Source: Chlamydomonas sphaeroides
Lineage: Eukaryota > Chlorophyta > Chlorophyceae > Chlamydomonadales > Chlamydomonadaceae
DNA: 33,735 nt
Reading direction: 5' to 3'
Assembly (NCBI GenBank): GCA_001662425.1
Contig: BDDC01001095.1
Coordinates: 1 to 33,735, forward strand
In this document: positions 1 to 9,200 of the stretch, piece by piece
How the letters are laid out: every line of letters starts with the position of its first letter
Position numbering within the stretch: position 1 is the stretch's first letter
Notes under the pieces: generated by a model
Seen by the model: only the letters and a program-made list of their open reading frames with translations
What the model was told of the DNA's origin: nothing
Database searches by the model: none
Made by a program: the position numbers and the translations under genes

Positions 1-306
1 GCGGGTTGCTGCGTGCCGCGTATGGCAGGGCATTCTTGGCTCGGGGTACAGCACGTGCAGTCGGCTTTGGGCCGCTTTAAAGGGATTCAACATGGAAATA
101 TGAAGCCAGCTCCCGGCCCTCCACACGGGCCAGTTCATAACTCGGCAAGGGGCGGGCAGGGAGGGGCAGGGGCATTGAGGGGGCACCGGGCACGGCAGCA
201 GGGCATGCGGCCTTGCGGCGTGGTCCACGCGCCCTGCGCTGTCTTAGATGACGTTACTGCGAGCTCTATTCAACAACAAGCACAGTAGCCTACACGGGTT
301 GCCACT
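1..306 (+). promoter_or_regulatory. Upstream region of the first BTB gene
   Basis: This stretch precedes the start codon at 307. It presumably holds the promoter and 5' UTR of the BTB gene, or the tail of a gene outside the window. I see no convincing coding exon; the open frame from base 13 is low-complexity and lacks recognisable protein features. No clear TATA box is visible. Confidence 0.3.
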
Positions 307-2482
307 ATGTCGCAGTTACAGGCGGCCTGCAATCCTCGCCTTGCGGCTGAGCTAGCAGGCATGTTTGGACGTGAAATGGATGCCGACTGCTGGGTGCAGT
401 TTGTCAAGCCTGGCGCGGAGCCGCGCAAGCGCTGCAAGCAGAACTATGACGCTGCAGCCATAATCAACAGCTGCAGCGACAAGGCACACAGCAGATCTGA
501 CGACCTGCCCACACCGCGCTCTGACGAAGAAGCGCAAGGCAAGGCGAGCCCAGGCGCTTCTCCGGATGGAGCATCCCAGCCGAATACCACAGACGAAGTC
601 GTTGTTGCTCCTACAACTGGCAACGATGATCTTGTGGTCGATAAGCAGGGCGCAGCAGCCGCAGCCGGCGAGGCGCTGGGGCCACCGCTGCCGGCACATC
701 TGCTGGTGCTGCGCTGCACGACCCCGGGCTCGCCCCTCTTCGTGGCCCAGGTGCGAGGCTTCTTCGCTGTGAAAAACAAGTGCTAGCCGCTGCCTTTCCC
801 AGCAGAAGGTCAAGGCACGTCGCGGACCTCAGTTCCGGTGCATGCGCTCTACAGGCGCCGACCAGCCAGACCTGGGTCGCTGTCCCCGACAGCTACCTCC
901 CTGGCACCCGTGTGCCCCTCAGGCGATGAGGACGACGGCTCGGGTCGAGGACAGCGACAAGGACGCGGAGCCCGTCGTCTCACGCAGCGGCCTCAGCCGC
1001 GGGCGCAAGGCCGCCACCGGCACGGACGATGATGGGGACGAAGCCGGCGACATACGGCCGGTGCTGCGCGTGCCGCTGGCTGGAGTGGAGGAGGTGGCAG
1101 CGGCATGGGCTGCCATCCGCTTCGCGTACACGGGCGGTGTGGAGCCAGGCAGCATCCGGAAGCTGCTTGAGGTGCGGCGGCAAGGCGACTACCTGGGCAT
1201 CGAGGGATGCGCCGAGGCCTGCACGGCCGCCGTAGTGGCAAAGCTCAGCCAGGCGGCGCTGCGACCGGCGCCGCTGTCGGGAGATCTTGCCGTCGCCGCA
1301 GCGGAGCCCAGCCCGGTGCTGGAGCTTTTGGACTGCTACAGGATGTGGGCCCTCGAAGCTGACGACCCCAGCTTCGCGCCAATCCTGACCGCCGCCAAGC
1401 CAGCCCTTGCACTGCATTTCGGCAACACGCTCGCTGCCTTCAATACGCCGCAGCTGCATGAGCAGCTGCTGGCGCTGCCGGCGGTGGGCCTGGAGGCACT
1501 GCTGGCGTCGGACGAGTTTGGCACGGACACCGAGTGCAGCGTGCTGACGCTGCTGGCGACCTGGATGGCGGCCAACTGGGTCACCACGGACGCCGCCATT
1601 CGCAAGCGGTTGTGCGGTCCCGTGCGGTTGGCGCAACTACGGCGGCAGTACGCGGGCTCGGTGCTGCTGGCTCTGGCGGCGGATTTTGAGGCCAAGGGCG
1701 ACGCCGATGAGGCCGGCTGGTTCCCGGTCGGCGTCATGGCGGCCGGCGCTGTCAGTAACTTCGGCAGCGCACCACCTGACCGCCGTTCAGAGCTCGCACA
1801 GGCCAAGGCTGGCGGCCACGACTACGGCTCGCCCTGGTTCAGCCTGGCGCCCCGGCCTCAAGCCATCACCAACGCCGGCCTCACCTACTCCTGGTCCATC
1901 AGCCGCGCGGAGCTGGAGCAGGCGCTGGCGGGCCTGCAGCCGGGCGAAGACGCGCAGGTCTGGGCCACCTTTGACGGCGACGTGACCCACATCCTGACGC
2001 GGGGCTACACCTGGCGCCCCTTCATCAAGTTCGAGCATGGCGCAGTGACCGCGGGGCTGTACCTGGCGTGCAGCCTCCCCGCCAGCTTCGAGACACCCGG
2101 CTCCTGCCTGGAGCATGTGGACAGCATAGCGGCTGCCTCGGGGCTGCAGGCCATGCTGGCGGCCCACATGTGGCGGCCAGACGGACAGCGCGCCGGCAAC
2201 GTGTCGGTCATTTTCCTGCCCAGGGACACCTTCATCCCGGGCCACTCCGTGGGCCGCGCCGGGTTGCTGCTGCAGCGGGATGGCGCAGTGGCGGGGGGCG
2301 CCGGCGGAGCTGAGGGCGCGGCCGGGGCCGCAGGCGGAGCTGAGGGCGCGCTCGGGCCCGCAGGCGCCGGCGGCGGCGCGCCCACCGCCGACCCTCTGGC
2401 GCCCTTGGCCGCGTACTTACACGACGGCGTGATCAGCGGCACCCTCACGCTGATGCGGCCGGCTGCGGAGGAGACGCTGTGA
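307..2482 (+). CDS. BTB/POZ-BACK domain protein, copy A (two exons)
   Basis: The model is exon 1 at 307-750, a 172-nt intron (751-922, CAG|GTGCGA...CCTCAG|GCG) and exon 2 at 923-2482, both in phase 0, giving 667 aa. The first half of a BTB/POZ fold is suggested by DADCWVQFV (residues 25-33) and LPAHLLVLRC followed by SPLFVAQ (about 128-148). An acidic, Ala-rich insert of about 90 residues separates these. After the intron, AIRFAYTGGVE (about 200-220) matches the end of a BTB domain. The following helical region, about 225-430, resembles BACK. The C-terminal third has aromatic blocks (GHDYGSPWF, YSWSIS, YTWRPFIKF) and an Ala/Gly linker near 2295-2385. By family analogy it may be a Cullin-3 ubiquitin-ligase substrate adaptor, but no substrate is inferable. 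The intron position and most of the protein are shared with the inverted copy at 29525-31520, which supports both the start and the splice model. Confidence 0.8.
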
Positions 2483-2835
2483 GGGCCCTCCACAATACGG
2501 CACGAGTGCTGGGCGTGAGTGCCCTCACCATCAAAGCCGTCGCGAGTACTGGGCAGGGATGGCCTGGGCGTGTGTCTGAGCACTCGCGGCCTGCACCGCA
2601 GCGCGGCATGCACGCATGCACGTGCCGCCCGGGCGCCAACATCTGGCATGCGGTCAGCGGCCAGCAGCCCCTTGGTTGTTCTGGCGCACTGTGAGGTGTG
2701 GCTCTCCACTGTGGCTCCACTCTGTCTGATGTTGTATCATGCTGCCCTCTGCGCTGGCTGCTCACTGCTTGAGCCCGACCGACCTCTGGGTCATCTGCTT
2801 GGCCCACGGGGGCATCTCCGCATCTGATCTGATGG
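2483..2835. other. Probable 3' UTR and intergenic DNA after BTB copy A
   Basis: This is GC-rich DNA with no convincing exon. No TGTAA poly(A) signal was found close downstream of the BTB stop codon; the first clear one on this strand is at 4617-4621. The 3' end of the transcript is therefore unresolved and could extend through the hairpin cluster that follows. Confidence 0.4.
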
Positions 2836-3242
2836 GACGCACGTCTGAGTGCGTCGTGACATTCTGTGTCACCGGCAGGGCTCATCTGGAGCCCCGGTTG
2901 GGATAAGGTGTCGCTGTACGACACCGCGGCCAGAGCTTCTGGCTCGCGCGCAGTCCCAATCGGCAATTCTCACTGCCGCCCCAACAGGACTTGGGGCTCT
3001 ATATAACATCTGACGCCGCTCTGATGCGGTCCGGGTCCTGTCTGGTGACCCGGGGGACATAGGTCCGCTGCGAGGCCATGTCGAGACACTGATGTCTCTG
3101 GCAGCATGCGGGTCCTGGGCTCCTGCGCCCTCCGCTCACTCCGGTTGGGTGCTCGCCGGTCTTTGAGGGCGCTGCATCGGGATCTGGCCTTCCTGGCAGC
3201 TATCCCCGAGCTCTGGCTCGCCAACCGGCAGTTCTCACTGCC
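2836..3242. repeat. Cluster of short hairpins in two related modules; possible structured RNA
   Basis: At least nine short inverted repeats lie almost end to end: gacgcac/gtgcgtc (2836-2855), gtgac/gtcac (2856-2872), gggctc/gagccc (2878-2894), ggtgtcg/cgacacc (2907-2925), gccaga/tctggc (2929-2943), cggca/tgccg (2961-2978), ccccaa/ttgggg (2979-2996), cgggtc/gacccg (3032-3052) and gagaca/tgtctc (3083-3098). Two larger stems each enclose a sub-structure. In module 1, ccggttggga at 2894-2903 pairs with tcccaatcgg at 2954-2963 through one G-U pair. In module 2, ccggttgg at 3141-3148 pairs with ccaaccgg at 3221-3228. Each module ends in a related hairpin (2961-2978 and 3227-3242). The modules are about 265 bp apart and look like diverged copies. 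I do not recognise a known RNA family. It could be a structured ncRNA, a transcribed 3' UTR structure of the BTB gene, or a decayed mobile element. Confidence 0.55.
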
Positions 3243-4259
3243 ACCAACTTTTTGACTGGATACACAAAGCACACGACCCCATGAGTTGGCTGAGAGCCGT
3301 GCGGGATTATGCTTTCACGGTCTTTTGCACTGCCTGCTGGTAGAGCGTTATGTGGCGTTGGGGCGTTGAGGCGATGGATGTCGTCGCCGTGGTGTTTCTG
3401 TGTCGTCGCTGCCAAGCATGCTTGCGCCACATTGCGCATATGTTCTGCCTACGCTGCTTTTGGAGGAGATGGGACTGCAGTTTGGGCAGGGCACTGCTTG
3501 CCCAACGCCGCCAGCCGAGGTCATCATACATGCCCTTAAGGAAGGAAAGCCTTGTCCCCCGCCCGGCTTCTTGTCAGCAGGCCGCTGCTCTTGTACCTGT
3601 GCCCGCGCCTGCCGGTTGGCTCCTCCACACCGAAGGACGCCGATCACGCCACCCCGCTCCGCGCCGGCCACCATCCGCGCCCCCAGCGGAACGAGCTCGG
3701 GGCCCCCGTGCTCAACGAGCTGCGAGCTCGCTCTGACGGCACCGCCAGCGGCCTGCTGGCCGTCGACGCCGTTGCCCCGGCCGCAGCAGCCTCCTGCCTC
3801 ACGCCGCCGCTGCCTGACGCCGCCGTGGCGCGGCGGTACATCTGCGGCCCAACACGGCACAGGGTAGACGGCTGCCCTGACACGATAGACGGCGGCACAC
3901 ATACGCAACCAGCGGCCCCGTTAGGCGACAGCGCCGTACGTGTGCAGCCGCGCGTGCGGCAGCCCCGCCACGGGTCAGGTGCACGTGGGTTCGAGGGTAG
4001 GGCAGCGGCGGGATCCAGCAGGAGCTTGTTGTGTGCCAGCATCCGAGCAACCACCCAGCTGCAGCTTGTCACGCAAGTGCGTCGGTCCCCGTTGCCGTGC
4101 GGCCGCTACCAGAGCCTTGCCGTCGCCTACTGCTGGAACGCCTCGCCGTATCACTGGAGAACCAGCATGGAAGTCAGTGGAGGGTACCTGAGGCAACCGC
4201 ATCGCCTTGCCTCCGCGCTTCTCGCCTTCTCTTCAGCGGGGCCAGCTTAGTAACCGCAA
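3243..4259. other. Region without a supported gene
   Basis: Several open frames exist on both strands here, as expected by chance in high-GC DNA. None shows a recognisable motif, and none could be joined into a spliced model with confidence. The open frame from 3552 to 4250 is Pro/Arg/Ala-rich and looks spurious. Confidence 0.35.
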
Positions 4260-4286
4260 CGCGTCCACCCCCTACCCTCGTGTCGC

Positions 4287-4606
4287 CGCTCGACCGGTAC
4301 CGGCAAATTCTCCCGGGTGCCCGGGTACCCTCTCGCACCACCAAGGCGGAGATGGAGGCTCGGATGGCAGCGCTGCAGCAGGGCTTGGAGCGCGAGGCAG
4401 CGGTGGTCGTTGCAGTCTTACAGTACGTATCAGGTGCCGACTGTGCGGATACGTTCATGCTCGAGATGGCAGGAGCGCGGTCCGTTAGCGCTGTGCTTGA
4501 TCGGCTGTCCGGGTTCTGGCACGACCGTGCCGTGCTGCGGATGGGCTGGCAGCCGGCCGTACTGCACCCTCCACGCGATGTCGTGGCAGCGCCTGGCCTG
4601 GGTTAG
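4287..4606 (+). CDS. Orphan coding-like ORF, possible terminal exon
   Basis: Within the frame that stops at 4606, the translation changes from low-complexity sequence to a protein-like stretch beginning around RYRQILPGARV. It contains a probable amphipathic helix (KAEMEARMAALQQGLERE), a hydrophobic segment (AAVVVAVLQYV) and a mixed region with SAVLDRLSGFWHDRAVLRM. A TGTAA motif lies 11 nt after the stop (4617-4621), unusually close. I do not recognise the family. It may be a last exon of an unresolved gene, a fragment of a decayed gene or mobile element, or chance. The 5' boundary given is arbitrary; no upstream exon was identified. Confidence 0.25.
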
Positions 4607-5325
4607 CTACTCAGCTTGTAAGTCGTCAGCCGATTAACGTACACATACTCGGGTGCTGCCAGCTCTTGTGCGATGCTACGCATCAGCAGTAATCGCTGCT
4701 GGCAACAGTAACGTGTGTGCCACGTGAGGCTTGGCGGATGGCAGCTGCCCAGGTGAGGCCCAGGTATGCGGCGCCGCAACCTGTCGCATTCGTGTTCAGC
4801 ATAGCGGCAAGGCACTGACACGGAGCGTGTTGTGAGACACACTGCAGGCAAGGCGGAGGGGGAGCAGCAACTGGGGCGGCTTGATACAGCTTGATAACGG
4901 CGTGTGAGGGCTTGTGGCTTGGGGAAGTGGCCACCGTGCTGCCTTCGCGAATTTCGTTTTCTTTGGTGGCCAGGGGGTGGCGGGGTGGCGTGAGGGTTAC
5001 GAGCCGTTCGGCTCGGGCACCAAGGCAGCGCGAGTACGAAACATGCACTTGGTGATGGATGTAGTGCGGCTGCAGCCCATGACAGCCATGAGCAGACACA
5101 ATGACCGATGATGTTCGTCTAGTCTAGGTGGCCTCTTTTTTGGGCGAGCCATGCACCCATGCGCAGCTGGGACAGAAAATTTGCTCGGGCCAATGCTCGG
5201 GGTTGGGCCGCTTGGAGGGTTTCGCCTGCCATCAAGCGTCGCAAGCAAGGGGCCCTGCATCCCCGTACCCACACACCAGCCGTGCCGAATGACGCACACA
5301 GCACACAGGCAGCGCCCCTGGTGGC
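4607..5325. other. Intergenic region, no gene seen
   Basis: No exon could be supported on either strand. The interval separates the orphan ORF on the plus strand from the likely 3' end of DPH6 on the minus strand. Confidence 0.4.
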
Positions 5326-5330
5326 TTACA
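5326..5330 (-). terminator. Candidate TGTAA poly(A) signal for DPH6
   Basis: TTACA on the plus strand reads TGTAA on the minus strand, the usual polyadenylation signal of volvocine algae. It is the nearest example downstream of the DPH6 stop codon (6225) that I found, implying a 3' UTR of roughly 0.9 kb. Confidence 0.4.
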
Positions 5331-6224
5331 GCGCACGCACGTGGTATGTTGCCCAGCCAATAAGTGGCCAACCGCCACGGTCCCGTCCGCCGCTGCCACG
5401 TACATAGCGCGTGCCGACCGGCCGGTCCTTCCGGACCTAACCCACCGCAGCAGATTGAGCCCCATCGAAGCTTCTGGCCCCCCCTTTTCCCTGTAGCTGC
5501 CCGCCCCACAGCCTGCCTTGCCGAGACCCATCACCGCGCCCCACCCTTGCTCCCCAAGCAGGCCACACCGCCCCAGCGACCCCTGCCTGCCCACAGATCA
5601 CGCCCATCTGGCACTCACGCCGGGCCTCCCCTGCCTGGCCCACCCACCTCTACCTATCCCCGCACAGCAACCCAACACATGCCCTTCCCGCCCGGCACAG
5701 CGCCGCCGCGCCCCAGGCAGCAATTTGGGGCCGCATCGAGCCGTCGCCACGCACAGCCCCGCCCTGTCTCGAGGAGCAGTGCAGGCCCAGTGCAGCATGA
5801 ATACAGTCGTATGCCAAAGCCAGCGCACACAACATGCCGGCGGTCGATGCCATTATTGACAGCCGGCCCCGGGCGCGCACCGTGCCACGGACCCGCGCGC
5901 ACCACAACGCACGTCGCGGGCAGGTTCGGTGCAGACCCGCCGGGGTCCGGTGCAATGCAATCCGGTCCGGTATGCGCACGAAGAACACGGCAACCAACAG
6001 CTTCCCCCGCGTCAAGCCATCCCCCGCCCTCCCACCCAGCCACCGGCGCGGACTCCACCACCCCCACGTGCTCACGCGTCACATCAGGCCCGCTGGCACC
6101 GCGGGCGGCGCATCGTCCCAGGTTCGGGGCCGGCTCAGCTCAGGGCGCTGGCAGCGCCGGCAACATCATGGGCGCCGCGTCGAAAGGGCGGCCTCAGGGC
6201 GCCGGCAGGAGGCAGCGCCGCAGC

Positions 6225-9200
6225 TCAGGGCGCCGGCAGCGCCGCCAGCAGCTCCAGCACCGCCACGCACTGCGCCGGCTGCGGGCTGGCGTTGGTGGCG
6301 ACCCGCTGCACGGGCACCCAGGACACGTGGAACGAGGGCTGCGCCGAGGCGGGGGAGGCCGCGGCCCCGCTGCCCTGGCCGCCGGTGCCCGGGCTGGCGC
6401 CCTGCGGGTGCGTGTGGTGGTGCGCGTGGTGGTGCGGGTGGTGGTGGTGCAAGGAGTGCGGCTGCGGGCCGTGGCCGTGTGAGTGGCCGTGGCCGTGGAC
6501 GCCGTCATGGGGCAGGGCGCCAGCGGGCGGCGAGACGCCGTCGGGAGCGGGCGACAGCGGGCTGGCGGGTTGCGGCGACGGTGACAGCCGCAGCCCGGGG
6601 CTGGCTGGCGGCGGCGCACGCGCCGCCGCGGCGGCGGCGGCCAGCGGCGAGCCGATGTCCGCGGCGAAGGCCGCAAGCGCCCGAGAGCTCGAGCCGTTGC
6701 CGCTGCTGTCGCCGCCGCCGCCGGAGCTGCCGTACAGGCCGCGCCGGCTGCGCGACTGCGGTACGGCGCCGCCGGGGCTCCCTGACTTTGCTCCTCGCGC
6801 CGGGGACGCGTCGTCCGAGGCGTCACGCGCGTGCTGGATCAGCGGCGGCCCGGGCGGCGACGCCGCCGGCAGGCAGTACCCGTACTCGTCGTCCGTGAGC
6901 TCTACGGCGTCACGTTCGTACCACACACGCGCGCCAATGAGGCACGACATGTCCATGCCGTGCGCCGCCAGTACGGACGCCGCGGCGCGGCGAAAGCGGC
7001 GCGTGAGCGCCGCCGTCGTGACGCCGCGCGAGAACACGGCGGGCGGGAGGTGGAACAGCGAGCGCAGGACTTGGCCGTAGCAGCATACGGTTGTGACCAT
7101 GACGTCGCTGGCGGCGGCGCCGCCAGTGGGCTTGGCGGCAGCGGCGGCGCCGTTGCCGTGGGCATGCCCCTGGCCACAGGCGGCGGCCGGGCCGGGCGAC
7201 AGGGCAGGCGCGGGAGGCATGGGCAGCGGGGCGCCGTTGGGCCCGGTGGCGGCGGCGCTGGGGGTCGGCGCGGCGGAGACGGCAAACGGCGCGTTCGCAG
7301 AGACGGGCGCCACGCGGACGGGCGCTATGTCGGCCGCAAGCGCCGCAATCTCGCCCGCGGCGCCGCCGCAGCGCTCGAACGGGCTCGGGTTGGGCGCCAC
7401 CGAAGTAACGCCCGTGCCGACGCTGGCCTGCGGCACGGCGATGGCGGCCGGCCGGGCGCGCGTGAATGAGCCGCCGCTGGCGGCTGCGGCGGCGCCCGTC
7501 GCAGCCGCCGGCGCCGGCACCGAGGCCGCGATCGACTGCGGCGGTCCGGAGGATAGGTGGCCATGACCGGCGGGCACGCTGCCGCGAGCGAACGACACCT
7601 CGAAGGAGAGGATGTTGCCGTCTAGGCTGCTGCGGGGCAGCGGGCCGCTGCCACTGCTGCCGCTCATGCTGGACCGAGGCGGCGGCCCGCCGGCGCCGGG
7701 GCCCAGCCCAAGCAGGTCGCGCGCGCTGCCGCTGCCGCTACCGCTGGCGCTCGCGCGCGGGCGCGGGATGGCCAGAGGCGGGTGGTGCGGCGGCGACGAC
7801 GGCGGCTGCGCGCCAATGCCGAATCTGAACCCCGGCAAGGACCCGCCGGCGGCGCCGGAGCCCAGCGCCGCGGCTCCCGTGCCCGAGTTGCGCGAGTGAC
7901 TCAGCACCGGGAGGATTGGGGCCGCCGAGGGCGTCCCCGCCAGGCTCCCGCCGCCGCCGCCGCTCGCCTCCGGCGACAGGAACCCGGCGGCGCACAAGAC
8001 CGAGCTGGGCAGCGGCACGCCCGCCAGCACGCCGGCCAGGCCGTCGGAGGAGAGCTGCCAGGGCATCGGAATGGATCCATGGGTCGCTGACCCGCCGCTG
8101 CCGCTGCCGTGGCTGATGCCGCCGCCGGCCAGGCTTTCCATCGACGCCCGCGGCGTCGGCGGCAGCTCCGACCAGGTGGTGGTGCCGGCGGCGTAGCCAG
8201 CGCCCGGCTGAGGCGCGGAGCCGGCGACCAAGCCGTCGCCGCTGATGCCGCCGTGGGCGTGGAGGCCGTGGTAGCCACCGTGGTGGTGGCTGTGGTGGCC
8301 ATGGCTGTGGGGCGCGTGGTGCACGCCGGCGGAGGCGGGGTTGGGGCTGCCCGACAGGCCGCCGACGTGCGTGTGGTTGGCGTGCGTGTGGTTGTGGTGG
8401 CCGTGGTGGGAGTGGGAGGCGTGGTGGCCGTGGGTGCTGTGGCCGCCCGAGTGGTGGCCGTCCAGGGAGGGGCGGCCCAGGGAGGACGTGTCCAGGTGGC
8501 TGTTGTTGCGCCGCTTGGACAGGTTGTCGTGGCCTGCGGGCGCACCGGGGTGTGACGCATGAGGCAGGGTTTGGCAAGCAGCTGGCCGCGCCCGAAAGGG
8601 TAGGAACGCCAGGGCGTGCCCCATGCCGACAGCCCGGTGCCGCCCGGCCGTCTCATCAGCAGCAACCGGGCCCCTACTCGGCGCGGCTGGCCGTGCGAGC
8701 CCCACGACGCCCTTGCCCACAAGCGCCTTGCCCCGATCCGCGTGCCGCGGTCCCGCTTGCCCGGGAGCCCGGCGCTCACTGGCCAGCCGGCGTATGACCG
8801 CGAGCGCCTCCACGTCCAGGCACAGCGGCTGCACCTCCACCAGGCTGCCGCGGGGCAGCGAGGGCACCGTCACGTACAGCACGCTGGGCCGCATGGTGCA
8901 GCGGACCTGGGGAGGGGCGGCGGTGGATAGGGAGGTTTCAGCGGGGCCGCGCACAGAGCCGCACAAGGGGCGGGGCGCTGTTGGCAGCGAGAGCGAGCAC
9001 GACAGGAGTTGCAGCGCGGGAGAGCCCAGGGCCGCTCGGAACCGGCGCCCAAGCAACGGCAGCGCTGCTGGGGCTGGGTGCAGCCCATGCAAGGGCCATG
9101 TGCAGACGCACGCACACACACCGGCCCGCACCTCGGGCGGGCTCAGGTAGGGGTCCAGGGCTGCGGACGAGGGCGAGCCCGCGCAGCCCAGCATGCCCGG

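Noticed and set aside
2836..3242. tRNA or rRNA genes within the hairpin cluster
   Set aside because: No cloverleaf with A and B box motifs, and no recognisable rRNA core sequences, could be found.
3552..4250. Plus-strand open frame of 232 aa
   Set aside because: It is biased in composition, has no motif, and no splice partners with matching phase were found.
5364..7080. Long plus-strand open frames (up to 383 aa) over the DPH6 3' end
   Set aside because: They are antisense to the large DPH6 last exon and its 3' flank. Their length comes from high GC, and they have no recognisable domains.
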